A stretch of 51,714 bases of DNA from Acidobacteriota bacterium (GTDB taxonomy: Bacteria; Acidobacteriota; Blastocatellia; Pyrinomonadales; Pyrinomonadaceae), in NCBI GenBank assembly GCA_029781855.1, contig JAKOVX010000145.1, forward strand, positions 1-51,714, written 5' to 3'. The translations under genes were made by a program, and so were the position numbers. Under the pieces are notes generated by a model. That model did not search any database and had not been told where the DNA came from. It was given only the letters and a program-made list of their open reading frames with translations. Shown in pieces: positions 9,360 to 18,323 of the stretch (position 1 is the stretch's first letter; the number at the start of each line of letters is the position of its first letter).

Positions 9360-10360
9360 TGAAGCCGCGAAAATTTATTAAATTGCCGCAGATTGCTGTT
9401 CGACAGCGTTGAAGCGATATCAACCTTACCAAATCCTCCCCGCTGAACGCCCTTTGTGTCTCGTCGTTCATCCGCGGGCCAAACCTGTTCCAACGCGGCA
9501 CGGGCCGTTACATAGTCCGATACGAACCTGGCAGACGGCGAAAACTCCATGAGCAAGGACGCCAGCCGTTTGATATTCTCGACGGCTAGCAGCCGTCTTT
9601 CCCCGCCCAGGCAGGAGAAGTCGAATCCTGCCATTCGGACACGGAACCCGACTGCATCATTTTTTGCGTAAAGGTCCAACACCGCTTCGTCGCTACCGGT
9701 ATGAATGTTATCCACGATCTTTGGGTCCTTATTGCGGCTTCGCTTTTCGACCTGATCGGTTTTGCTCTCGCTCAAAACGCCCGGGACGATCAGGACGAGG
9801 TCTTCGGACTTTAGTGAGTGCAGTGTTTCACCGTTGAATTCGATAAATTTGGCTTCCGCTTCAATAAAATCGATAGAACGCAAACGGATCGGCGGACGGT
9901 CCGGCATCAACGATTCGTCGTCAACGATGGTGGTAGAGATTCCCAAGCGCCCTAGTCCGCTCATCACAAAATCCGCCTCATTGCGTGAGCCGAGTCGCAT
10001 CAATGGCATCGGCCGTTCCGCCTCGATCGCGGCCGCGATCCAGGCCGGTTCGAGTCCGGTAAACGACGAGATCTCCGCTGCCGCAGTCCTAACGAGCTCA
10101 AAGTTCTCGCTGACGACAACGTTGAAGCCATTTTGCCGGGGTTCAACGACTTGAAATTTCGGTTTGATAAGTTCGGCTTGCGCCGGGTCGATCTCCAGCT
10201 CGTGTGAGCAGTACATGCAGCGGAGCCGATTTGGCGGATTTTGCCGCCCGCAGCCCCGGCACGAAACCATCTGGTCAACCGTAAATCCGATATTTTCAGA
10301 TCGGATCTGCGTGACGGCTTCGTTCAGCACCTGCTCTGTGGATATTGAGTCGTCTTGCAT
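9344..10360 (-). CDS. Zinc-ribbon protein of unknown function
   Basis: A 338-residue soluble protein with one zinc ribbon near the N-terminus (SCRGCGRQNPPNRLRCMYCS, cysteines about residues 34-52). The following ~280 residues match no family I recognise. One block (FELVRTAAAEISSFTGLEPAWI ... ALPLMRLGSRNEA-like) recalls the ribosomal-L7/L12 or ATP-dependent ClpS-type 'GLEPAWIAAAIEAERPMP' helix pattern, but this is weak. A mid-section contains IRLRSIDFIEAEAKFIEF. It has no membrane segment and no signal peptide. The position directly upstream of the rRNA methyltransferase suggests a shared transcript, not a shared function. Confidence 0.75.
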   Translation of the reverse strand: MQDDSISTEQVLNEAVTQIRSENIGFTVDQMVSCRGCGRQNPPNRLRCMYCSHELEIDPAQAELIKPKFQVVEPRQNGFNVVVSENFELVRTAAAEISSFTGLEPAWIAAAIEAERPMPLMRLGSRNEADFVMSGLGRLGISTTIVDDESLMPDRPPIRLRSIDFIEAEAKFIEFNGETLHSLKSEDLVLIVPGVLSESKTDQVEKRSRNKDPKIVDNIHTGSDEAVLDLYAKNDAVGFRVRMAGFDFSCLGGERRLLAVENIKRLASLLMEFSPSARFVSDYVTARAALEQVWPADERRDTKGVQRGGFGKVDIASTLSNSNLRQFNKFSRLQWHLL

Positions 10361-10646
10361 CGCATTTCAGTGAACCGACTGAATTTTAGCATCAACCTCA
10401 TAAAATTGCTTGACCATTATCTTCCGCCGATGCACACTGTTAATTAGTTCACTTTTGATCGCAGCGGCTTATTTGAAGACGATTTAAAATTATTTTTGAC
10501 ACTATTGTTGATGAAATTACTAGTTAGTAGTTTGTGATTTGATACATATTATTTTGCGGCTCCGAAACACCAAGTTTAGTTAACCCTCATCAATCATCTT
10601 CAAATTGTCGCTTGCTTCGGGATTTATGTCTCGCAGGTAAGGGTTT

Positions 10647-11360
10647 ATGGCAATGCATTTTGACGCGACTACCAGGTCCTCGTGGCAGTTTGGGCATCGC
10701 GGCCGTGTGGCCGTCTTTATCGACGGCAACAATCTGTTTCACGCGGCTCGATTTCACAACATAGATATCGATTACAACAAGCTTCTCCGTGTCCTGCTCG
10801 GTGACGGGCGGCTGTTGCGGGCGTTTTTCTACACCGGTGTGGACGTCGGAGCGGAACGTCAGCAAGGTTTTCTTCTCTGGATGCGTCGAAACGGATTCCG
10901 GGTGGTGCAGAAAGAGCTAAAGACCTTTTACGACGGTACCCGCAAGGCAAATCTCGACGTCGAGATCGCCGTTGACATGCTGAGCCTTGCCGGTCGTTAC
11001 GACACCGCGGTGCTCGTGTCGGGTGACGAAGATTTTGTTTATGCGATCAATGCCGTTGCGTACAAGGGCTGTCGGGTTGAGGTCGCCGGTTTCCGCTCGA
11101 ATACCGCACCGAGACTGATCGACGTTGCGGACTTTTTTATCGACCTCGGTGACATTGCGGATCTAATTCGAAAGGATTCCTCGCAAGCGGGTGACTACGA
11201 TATACCCTCCTTCGTTCCGCCCGGTGAGGCGATCGCACCCGAAAATTCACGTCAGGAAGGTTATTCCAGAAACATGCGGCCGGCGGCACCGGCGACGGAT
11301 TTCGCCGACGATGAACGGGATTCCGATTCGGAGCTAAGCCGTGTTTCGGACGAAAGATGA
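10647..11360 (+). CDS. NYN-domain (LabA/DUF88-like, PIN-fold) protein
   Basis: A 237-residue protein with a NYN domain, a PIN-like fold associated with RNA cleavage in several families. The acidic residues expected around the metal site are visible: FIDGNNLFHAARF (D at residue 27), KANLDVEIAVDML and VSGDEDFVYAI. The domain spans about residues 20-170; the remaining ~65 residues are acidic and probably disordered. A ribosome-binding sequence (AAGGG) precedes the ATG. Its stop overlaps the next start (ATGA), so it is co-translated with the DUF2203 gene. The RNA target is unknown. Confidence 0.88.
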   Translation: MAMHFDATTRSSWQFGHRGRVAVFIDGNNLFHAARFHNIDIDYNKLLRVLLGDGRLLRAFFYTGVDVGAERQQGFLLWMRRNGFRVVQKELKTFYDGTRKANLDVEIAVDMLSLAGRYDTAVLVSGDEDFVYAINAVAYKGCRVEVAGFRSNTAPRLIDVADFFIDLGDIADLIRKDSSQAGDYDIPSFVPPGEAIAPENSRQEGYSRNMRPAAPATDFADDERDSDSELSRVSDER

Positions 11361-11734
11361 AACTATTTACAGTTGACGAGGCAAACGCTTTATTGCCGGA
11401 GATCGTTCCTCAATTACACCGCATCCGCGAACTCTACGCCCGGGTAGCGGAAATGCGCGATTCCGCGCGAGCGGCAGCGTCGGCATCGCAATTCGGCGGA
11501 GGAATGGCCGGAGGGACCGGTTACGTCAACGCCCTTTATAATATCGGTAAAATAACGACCGAATTGCATCAGCTTGGCGTTGAATTAAAGGATTACGAAC
11601 GAGGTTTGATCGACTTTCCAAGTATGCGAAATGACCGCGTTGTATACCTCTGCTGGCAGATCGGTGATGGTGACGAGATCGAGTGGTGGCACGAAACCGA
11701 TGCCGGTTTTGCCGGGCGTCAGCCGCTTATTTAA
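11357..11734 (+). CDS. DUF2203-family protein
   Basis: A 125-residue protein with the characteristic DUF2203 layout. An N-terminal FTVDEANALLPEI motif is followed by a helix (LHRIRELYARVAEMRDSARA) and a glycine-rich loop. A second helix (ITTELHQLGVELKDYERGLIDFP) leads to the C-terminal VYLCWQIGDGDEIEWWHE motif. The family is widespread and its role is unknown. The 4-base overlap with the NYN gene indicates one operon. No terminator-like hairpin is obvious in the 170 bases after it. Confidence 0.88.
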   Translation: MKLFTVDEANALLPEIVPQLHRIRELYARVAEMRDSARAAASASQFGGGMAGGTGYVNALYNIGKITTELHQLGVELKDYERGLIDFPSMRNDRVVYLCWQIGDGDEIEWWHETDAGFAGRQPLI

Positions 11735-11904
11735 CTCGACTGGTGAAAAAAAGTTTCCACAGGCGATTTAACATTAATGAAATGTCGAGCAACCTTATGT
11801 TTTCCTGCGCTTTACTGTTGACTACTTAAAGTATTTCCTGATAGCATCTGGTAGATTTCTGTTATCTAGCGACCAACTTTGTCAATTCGACCATTCTTCA
11901 GCCT

Positions 11905-13224
11905 ATGAAATGCCCAGTTTGCAATAGGAGCCTCGCGCCAACCTTGTCGATTTGTCTGACTTGTGGGGCTATGATGAACGACTCGGTTCGCGAAGAACTT
12001 CAATCGAGGGTCTCGCCCTCCGGTCAGCTTCGTGAGGAACTTAAGCCTGAGTTATCTCCTTCACCCAAGCCTCTCGTGATGGATAACCTGCCTAAACCCG
12101 CACAGGCAATGCCGCGGAGAGTGCAGACGGCGGGATTGACCACGGCTAAGACAAGCCCGACGCTTGTGGATTTTCAAAATAAGAACGGGACACTGCCTGA
12201 TTGGAGACTCCAGGTGCAGAACGCTGTTCGCCAGCGAATGGGGAATTCAGGCGAGGGCAGCCCGAACGCCGATCCCTCGGTACAACGCTCAGCCGTGGTC
12301 GCTCGCCCGGCGGGTGCGGCGGATCCGAAAATGGCCGTCAACACGGTCGCGATCGAGGATCTCGGCGATGTTGACCCCAGATTGAGTGCGGCGATGCGTC
12401 GTATTTCAGATTCAAGAAAGACATTTCTACCGGAAGAACCAAAGAAGGGCGCTGTGGCCGTAAGTCACACCGCCAATAAAGGCTTTCCGTTCAATGTCGT
12501 GACGGCAAGACCGAATCCGCCTGTTGCCGCCGCACCGACAGTCAGCCGCCCGGTCGAGCGTCCGTCCCCGTTGATGGTTTCACCGCTGCGAATGGAGAAG
12601 AAGCTGGACACGAACAAACTCCCGCTTCTACAGACCGTGCTGAACGGCAATTTCGAAGACACGGCGACCAGTGAGACGCCTCAACCTCCGATCTCGAGTC
12701 CGATCTCTGCTCCGTTGAAAGAGCAGACCGAGATCCATGAAATGAAGCGGATCGTAATCGAATCCGAACATCACGAAGAGATCGAGGACGTCAATGATTA
12801 TGAGGACGAGATCGAAGATCTAGCACCATTCTCGATGCGGTTTAATGCTGGCCTATTCGACCTGATCATTGGGGTTTTTGCCAGTTTGCTTGTCCTCTCG
12901 CCGATCGCCCTGACGGGTGGAAGCTGGTTCACTGCCGCCGGGATCCTAACGTTCGCTGCGACCTGCGCGATCATCCTGTTCCTTTATATGACGGTCAGCG
13001 TCGGGTTTTTTGGCAAGACGCTCGGAATGCGGCTGTTCTCGCTCGAACTCGTTGACGCCGAAGAGAACGAGTATCCGACGATCCACCAGGCTGCGGTTAG
13101 TTCCTCGTTATATATTTTATCAATGGCACTAGGCGGGCTCGGATTCGTTTCTGTCTTCTTTAATGAAGAAAAACGGGCGGTCCACGATCTTTTGTCCGGC
13201 ACGATAATCGTTCGGGAATTCTAA
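11905..13224 (+). CDS. Zinc-ribbon/RDD-family membrane protein
   Basis: A 439-residue protein. It begins with a zinc ribbon (MKCPVCNRSLAPTLSICLTC, C3/C6/C17/C20) and continues with ~270 residues of low-complexity sequence rich in P, S, T and A. It ends in an RDD-type membrane domain (about residues 310-439): FNAGLFDLIIG, then hydrophobic segments around FASLLVLSPIAL and GILTFAATCAIILFLYMTV, a KTLGMRLFSLELVD motif, and the C-terminal FNEEKRAVHDLLSGTIIV. A stretch of E and D residues lies just before the membrane domain. Some RDD proteins act in ion exchange, but most have no known role. The gene is closed by a strong intrinsic terminator. Confidence 0.85.
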   Translation: MKCPVCNRSLAPTLSICLTCGAMMNDSVREELQSRVSPSGQLREELKPELSPSPKPLVMDNLPKPAQAMPRRVQTAGLTTAKTSPTLVDFQNKNGTLPDWRLQVQNAVRQRMGNSGEGSPNADPSVQRSAVVARPAGAADPKMAVNTVAIEDLGDVDPRLSAAMRRISDSRKTFLPEEPKKGAVAVSHTANKGFPFNVVTARPNPPVAAAPTVSRPVERPSPLMVSPLRMEKKLDTNKLPLLQTVLNGNFEDTATSETPQPPISSPISAPLKEQTEIHEMKRIVIESEHHEEIEDVNDYEDEIEDLAPFSMRFNAGLFDLIIGVFASLLVLSPIALTGGSWFTAAGILTFAATCAIILFLYMTVSVGFFGKTLGMRLFSLELVDAEENEYPTIHQAAVSSSLYILSMALGGLGFVSVFFNEEKRAVHDLLSGTIIVREF

Positions 13225-13242
13225 ATTCAGCACTAAACAAGC

Positions 13243-13282
13243 AAAGCCCAAATTCGACTGCAGAAGTCGTCTTTGGGCTTTT
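13243..13282 (+). terminator. Rho-independent terminator
   Basis: A perfect 10-bp stem, AAAGCCCAAA (13243-13252) with TTTGGGCTTT (13272-13281), ends in a T run. The loop holds a further 5-bp pairing, CGACT with AGTCG, so the whole element can fold as one long hairpin. It lies 18 bases after the stop of the RDD-family gene and ends 25 bases before the next start. Confidence 0.85.
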
Positions 13283-13307
13283 CAGTTCTTACCATACACT
13301 CTAGCCT

Positions 13308-14216
13308 ATGGAAGTCGAACTCTCAGCGGCCGAACGGCGAGATCTCGAACGACGCGAACAGTTCGAGAGAATCGTCACTGCGGCCCGAAAAAAGGTTCTC
13401 AGTTCGATCTCTAAACAGCGTAAATTGATCAAGAATCTTCATGGCGATCTCGAAAAACACGGCGATCCCGAGACCTGGAAACGCTACGGCGACCTGCTGC
13501 TCGCAAACGTTCACAATGCGGTCCGCGAGGGCAACGCTATCAAGGTCACCGATTATTTTGACGAAAGAACTCCTGTCATCGAGATCGAGGGCGATTCCAA
13601 TAAACCACTCAACGAAATAGCCGAATCCTACTTTCGTCTTTACACCAAGGCACGCAATGGCAAGGCCATGATCTCCCAGCGGATCGCTGCGGCGGAGGCA
13701 GCATTGAAGTCGGCCGGCGAGCTCATGGCCCACCTCGAAGCCGCGATCGAGGCAGGCGACGCCGAATTCATTTCATCCATCGTTGCACCGAAGCAAAAAG
13801 TAACTGAGGTCAAGCGAAAAAAGAAGACCGATGTCGAGTTCAACGGGGCCAGAAAATTTGTATCGTCAGACGGTTTTGAGATTCTGGTCGGAAAGAAGGC
13901 GGTCGATAATGACTTTTTGACGTTCCGTGTCGCCAGGTCGCTCGATACATGGATGCACGCGGCGGACTTTCCCGGCTCGCATGTCGTGATCAGAAATCCT
14001 AACCGGAAAGAGATCCCGCAGTTGACCTTGCACCAAGCGGCTCGCCTGGCGGCGTTTTACAGCGACGCCAGAAAGCTCGACAAAGCGGCAGTGAACTACA
14101 CGCTAAAAAAGTTCGTGAATAAGCCAAAACGATCTGCCCCTGGCCTGGTCAGTATGTCGAGTTTCAAAACGCTTTATGTCGAGACGACGATCCCGGGCGA
14201 GATCGATAATCGCTAG
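13308..14216 (+). CDS. Short RqcH-like protein: coiled coil plus NFACT-R domain only
   Basis: A 302-residue protein. Residues ~1-170 are charged helices that probably form the paired coiled coil of the RqcH/Rqc2/NEMF family (EFERIVTAARKKVLS-type, QRIAAAEAALKSAGELMAHL). Residues ~185-300 are an NFACT-R (DUF814) RNA-binding domain: DGFEILVGKKAVDNDFLTFR, then DTWMHAADFPGSHVVIR and KKFVNKPKRSAPGLV. Full RqcH is about 550-600 residues and begins with an NFACT-N domain and a helix-hairpin-helix segment; both are missing here. The gene starts after a terminator with no remnant of an N-terminal half upstream, so this looks like a natural short form. In the family, RqcH binds the 50S subunit with stalled peptidyl-tRNA and recruits tRNA-Ala for C-terminal tailing; whether this form does so is unknown. 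Confidence 0.85.
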   Translation: MEVELSAAERRDLERREQFERIVTAARKKVLSSISKQRKLIKNLHGDLEKHGDPETWKRYGDLLLANVHNAVREGNAIKVTDYFDERTPVIEIEGDSNKPLNEIAESYFRLYTKARNGKAMISQRIAAAEAALKSAGELMAHLEAAIEAGDAEFISSIVAPKQKVTEVKRKKKTDVEFNGARKFVSSDGFEILVGKKAVDNDFLTFRVARSLDTWMHAADFPGSHVVIRNPNRKEIPQLTLHQAARLAAFYSDARKLDKAAVNYTLKKFVNKPKRSAPGLVSMSSFKTLYVETTIPGEIDNR

Positions 14217-14240
14217 CTTCCGGAGATGCTTCGGCGGAGC

Positions 14241-14933
14241 CTAGGTTCCGGTCTTTGCAGGAACGCTGTCGCTCTTTGCCGGAGAGGCGGAGTTGTCGAC
14301 TGAATTCGCAGGCGACTCGTCCAGCGTCTTGGCAACGTATTCCTTGATCTGATTGATAGTGTTTGGCCCTCCGCCTCGCAGCACCGCCCTAAGATGGCCT
14401 TCACGGTCGATCAGAAGGCTTATCGGAACCGCATCAAAACTAGCGAGGCGGTAGATCTGGTTCGTCATCTCGCGTGATGCCCGGACCAACTCGTAATTCA
14501 ACTTCATCTTCTCGCCAAAGGTCTTGATGTTCTCAAGTGGTTCCGGCTGCTGGTCTTCGTCACCGACGTTCAGGCCGATCACTTGAAATCCCTGGTCCTT
14601 GTACTTTTCCTGCAGTTCGACGAGGTGCGGCATTTCTGCCCGGCACGGGGGGCACCAGATACCCCACAAATTGAGTAGAATAACCTTACCTTTCCGGTCG
14701 GCGAGCTTCGCCGTCGTGCCGTCGATCAACTCCATATCCGCCGTAGCGATCCCTGACGCAAGCGGAGGATAGGTCGACGAGGTCGAAGATCCGGAATTTG
14801 ACTTCGTATTCGTCACGCTCGCGGCGTTGCCTGAACCGGCATTCGTCGAGGCACCTCCGCACGCAGAAAACGACGAAAAAACAATAACAAATACTATGAA
14901 AAGAGCTAAATTTGTAAGAAAAAACTTCATCAA
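14241..14933 (-). CDS. TlpA/ResA-like thioredoxin-fold lipoprotein
   Basis: A 230-residue periplasmic thiol-disulfide protein. The N-terminus has a hydrophobic segment and a likely lipobox ending at C25 (SFSAC-GG), followed by a linker rich in S, T, G and N. The thioredoxin-like domain spans about residues 60-205, with the active-site WCPPC (C94, C97) and the cis-proline region FDAVPISLLIDREG. The tail (~205-230) is low complexity. ResA/TlpA proteins usually reduce cytochrome c apoproteins or other exported cysteines. It starts 12 bases after the stop of the FHA-ABC transporter gene, so the two probably share a transcript. A second ATG one codon in is equally possible. Confidence 0.88.
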   Translation of the reverse strand: MMKFFLTNLALFIVFVIVFSSFSACGGASTNAGSGNAASVTNTKSNSGSSTSSTYPPLASGIATADMELIDGTTAKLADRKGKVILLNLWGIWCPPCRAEMPHLVELQEKYKDQGFQVIGLNVGDEDQQPEPLENIKTFGEKMKLNYELVRASREMTNQIYRLASFDAVPISLLIDREGHLRAVLRGGGPNTINQIKEYVAKTLDESPANSVDNSASPAKSDSVPAKTGT

Positions 14934-14945
14934 AACCTCAAATCC

Positions 14946-17900
14946 TCAGCGAATATCCTGCAGACGCAATACTATCAGCGTCGCAATGACCATTAATCCA
15001 AACATTATCATCAATACGAGCTGATTTAAAACGTCATTCATCCACGGGTGCAGGAACGTGATGTAACCGCTAAGATCGGCCGGGATCTTATGAGCAGGCG
15101 GCACGGCCGGCAACTCCTCCGGTTTTGAGATGCTCGGATTGAGCCCGACGTTTCGGGCGTCTTCATATTCCTGCATTTTCTTTTCCACCGCCTTTTGATA
15201 ATCTTCGAGATTTTTGCGGGCATCGGTGATCAGCTTGTCGTTGTCAGCCTCGATTTCTTTGTACAGCCCTAGTCCATGTGATCTTCCGTTCGGATCGGCT
15301 CCTTCCTGTTCGAGTGTGTCGAGCGTCGAAAAACGCTTCATCGTGTCGAACGACCACGCGGCCGGAACCAGCATACTCACAGGTTTAGATATTCCCGTCG
15401 GCACACCAACTATTCCGGCAAAGAGCATTTGCGGGATCAGGATCAGCGGCACCAGGCTCGTCGCCATCTCGGATGATTTGACCAACGCCGAAATAAATAA
15501 CCCGGTCGCGATGCCGACGCCCGCCGACAACAGCATCGTCCAGAGCTGCGGCAGACCGAACATCTCGCCAGGCATCGGCATAATATGGGTCAGGTCGAGG
15601 ATCTTGAGCGGAACGAACAACATCAAACACTGAATGCCGACAATGATCCCAAGTATCAGCAATTTCGAGCCAAGGTAAGGCAGAATTCCGAGATTCACCA
15701 TGCGTTCGCGGCGATAGACCGGACGTTCCCGGACAAATTCGCGGGCGGCGATGCTCGTTCCGAACCAGATCGAAACCAAGGCCAGTACGAAGTAGGCAAA
15801 GTCGCGCGGCTTCTCGCTGCCCATCACAAAATAGGTCAGAAGTGCGATGATCGGTGCCTGAGCGAAGAGTATGAAGAGGTTAAGCTTATCCTTTAGCAAG
15901 ACCTCAAAATAGCGGCGCGACAATGTGATCCATTGGCTGAACGAGCCGATCAGGCCGAGTCGCCGCCGTTTTATCGCTCCGCTGGACTGCAGTGTCCCAA
16001 GCTCTTTCAGCGGCTCGTAAACGTTCTGCCGATATTCGGGTGTCTTCGTAAATTTCTGTTTCCAGTTTTCCGCAGTCGCATCCTGGACCTGACGGCGAAC
16101 GGATTCGCCATTTGCCCGGACCGCTTCCTCGACGGGGGCTTCGAGCCGGTCGAAAAGCTGCTTGTAGCTGCTCGCACCGAGATAGGCAAGTGCATCCTGC
16201 GGTTTACCGTAATAGACCAACTTGCCCCGCATCAACACGACGATCTTGTCGAAAAGTCCGACATTCTCCATCGCGTGGGTTGTCAGGATAACGGTGCGGC
16301 CGGATTCCGCGATCTGCCTGAAGAGCAGCATTATCCGTTCTTCCGTGCCGGGGTCGAGGCCCGATGTTGGTTCGTCAAGATAGATAACGGACGGCTTCGT
16401 GATCAGCTCGACCGCGATAGAAACCCGCTTCCGCTGGCCTCCCGAAAGCTGGCTGACGCGAACATCACGCCGGTCCGCAAGGTCAGTCACGTCGAGTACT
16501 TCGTTGATCGTCTGGTCGATCTCAGCGGACGACACATCGCGCGAAAGCCGCAATTTTGCTACGTAATAGAGTGTCCTGTAAACGGTCAGCTCGCGGTGGA
16601 TGATATCGTCCTGCGGGACGTAGCCGATCGCTTGTTTTAGAGAATCCAGGTGCCGGTAGAGGTCGAGGTTGTTGACAAGTACGTTGCCGCCAGTCGCCGG
16701 CCGCATACCGTTCATCGCCTCGATCAACGTAGATTTTCCGGCACCGGACGGTCCGAGGATACCGACAAATTCGTTCGGCTGGATCGAAAGCGAAATTCCA
16801 TCGAGCAGCCGCAGTTTACCGCCCCGGACATTGATGTCCCGAACCAGGCTCACAGCGTCGATTCGGGTCTTCGAACGAGTATCGAACACGCCGACGTTGC
16901 CGGCGGCATCGACCCTCAACTCAAATTGCCCGATCTGCACCTTGTCCTCGGGCGTGATCAACTGCCTCGTTACGCGGGCCCCATTCATGTAAACGCCGTT
17001 CGTGGAGCCGAGATCGTCAATGAAAATGCCAGTGGGCGTATTGAGCAGCCGGGCGTGCCGGCTCGAGATCTGCAGCCCGTCGAGGGTAATGTCGTTCTTA
17101 TGATCGCGGCCGATCGTGAGTTCCTTTTTCCCGCCGAAGGTAAGCGACATCAGAAGCTGTGGTTGGGCACCACCCGGAGCGGGTGTGGCGGGTTTCGGCT
17201 TGTCGAGTTTGAAGACCATTGTCTTCGAACGATCGCTCTCTTCAGCCTGGAATGAACCGGCCGCGTTCGAGTCAGCCACGGATCGCTGTCCCGCGTAAGC
17301 CGCGTTCGACGGTGCCACCCGCGTTGGTGAAACAAATTCCAGCACCGGGCCGCCGATACCAAACCGCAGCATATCCTGGTGATAAAGCGGGGTCGGAGCA
17401 GCGATCCGTTGATCGTTGACGTAGGTCCCGTTGAAACTGCCGTTGTCCTCGACGATGTACTGGCCGGCCTCAAACCGAAGCGTCGCATGCTTGCGAGAGA
17501 CCATGATCGCGTCGCGGTCGAAGGCAATATCACAAGCCGGATCACGACCGAACGAAATTCCCTTCGTTGAAAGCACGAACGGTTGCCGACCCGGCTCCTC
17601 GACAAAGAGGATCGAGGCACCGGCCGGGGCCTGATCCTGCTGCAAAGGTGCTTGTGCTACCGGCGGGGCGGTAATCGGAGCCAGAGGCACCTGTCGTTCT
17701 GCCGATTGAGATTGGCTGATCGGTGTTGAGACTGGCGTTATTGGCGAGGGTGCTATGTGCGGAGGAACCGACTCGGAAAATTGTTCGAACCAAACCACTT
17801 TCAGTTTTGGCCCATCGTTGCCGAACTGGATCGTCTGCCCGGCGGCAACCTGTTGCGATCCCGAGACGCGCCGGCCGTCCAAATATGTACCGTAACTTGC

Positions 17901-18098
17901 GTTCAGATCGACGATGAACCATTTGCCTCCGTCCGAACGAAGTTCGGCGTGGGTCCGCGATACCATCGGATAGAGTTCGCGGGAAAATGCTATCTCACAC
18001 TCGAACGGGTCGCGCCCGATCCTAAGGACGCTTTTGTCGTAAGTCTGGTCGGGCGATTCGCTGCCGTCAGGTCTGATCTCTGAAAGTACTATGCTCAT
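14946..18098 (-). CDS. ABC transporter (ABCG-like half-transporter) with three N-terminal FHA domains
   Basis: A 1050-residue single-chain protein. Three forkhead-associated domains come first. FHA1 covers ~22-103 (G28/R29, S47-R48-T49-H50). FHA2 covers ~175-256 (G184/R185, S201-R202-K203-H204, GSFNGTYVN). FHA3 covers ~322-396 (G330/R331, S346-R347-H348, GSTNGVYMNG). Proline-rich linkers separate the first two. The ABC ATPase follows (~415-650): Walker A GPSGAGKST at 449-457, signature LSGGQR at 551-556, Walker B VIYLDE at 571-576 and a switch histidine near 608. The rest is an ABC-2-type membrane domain with about six hydrophobic segments and a charged loop before the last one. FHA domains bind phosphothreonine, so transport is probably under Ser/Thr kinase control, as in Mycobacterium Rv1747. 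The substrate is unknown. Confidence 0.92.
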   Translation of the reverse strand: MSIVLSEIRPDGSESPDQTYDKSVLRIGRDPFECEIAFSRELYPMVSRTHAELRSDGGKWFIVDLNASYGTYLDGRRVSGSQQVAAGQTIQFGNDGPKLKVVWFEQFSESVPPHIAPSPITPVSTPISQSQSAERQVPLAPITAPPVAQAPLQQDQAPAGASILFVEEPGRQPFVLSTKGISFGRDPACDIAFDRDAIMVSRKHATLRFEAGQYIVEDNGSFNGTYVNDQRIAAPTPLYHQDMLRFGIGGPVLEFVSPTRVAPSNAAYAGQRSVADSNAAGSFQAEESDRSKTMVFKLDKPKPATPAPGGAQPQLLMSLTFGGKKELTIGRDHKNDITLDGLQISSRHARLLNTPTGIFIDDLGSTNGVYMNGARVTRQLITPEDKVQIGQFELRVDAAGNVGVFDTRSKTRIDAVSLVRDINVRGGKLRLLDGISLSIQPNEFVGILGPSGAGKSTLIEAMNGMRPATGGNVLVNNLDLYRHLDSLKQAIGYVPQDDIIHRELTVYRTLYYVAKLRLSRDVSSAEIDQTINEVLDVTDLADRRDVRVSQLSGGQRKRVSIAVELITKPSVIYLDEPTSGLDPGTEERIMLLFRQIAESGRTVILTTHAMENVGLFDKIVVLMRGKLVYYGKPQDALAYLGASSYKQLFDRLEAPVEEAVRANGESVRRQVQDATAENWKQKFTKTPEYRQNVYEPLKELGTLQSSGAIKRRRLGLIGSFSQWITLSRRYFEVLLKDKLNLFILFAQAPIIALLTYFVMGSEKPRDFAYFVLALVSIWFGTSIAAREFVRERPVYRRERMVNLGILPYLGSKLLILGIIVGIQCLMLFVPLKILDLTHIMPMPGEMFGLPQLWTMLLSAGVGIATGLFISALVKSSEMATSLVPLILIPQMLFAGIVGVPTGISKPVSMLVPAAWSFDTMKRFSTLDTLEQEGADPNGRSHGLGLYKEIEADNDKLITDARKNLEDYQKAVEKKMQEYEDARNVGLNPSISKPEELPAVPPAHKIPADLSGYITFLHPWMNDVLNQLVLMIMFGLMVIATLIVLRLQDIR

Positions 18099-18323
18099 TT
18101 GTTAAACGATTATCCCACACTCACTTGGCTATTAGATTATCAGAGAAATCTCCTTTACCGAACGCATCGGGCAAGGAATCGAGTGTTGAATCCAATATGA
18201 TCGTATTTTGGTTTTAAATGGATCCGCACTGCGAAGGAGGCAGGATAACTCCTCCGTTTCATTTTGCAGGAAAGTTGCGGTAGAATTCCGTTGCTCTATC
18301 AACTCTCGAGAAGCCTTGCATTT

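Noticed and set aside
18236..18256. GGAGG...CCTCC pairing upstream of comM, considered as a terminator or attenuator
   Set aside because: The stem is only 4-5 bp with no T run; too weak to annotate.
18264..18323. A TTG start 60 bases upstream for the comM gene
   Set aside because: It adds residues not found in the family; ATG 18324 gives the normal ComM N-terminus.
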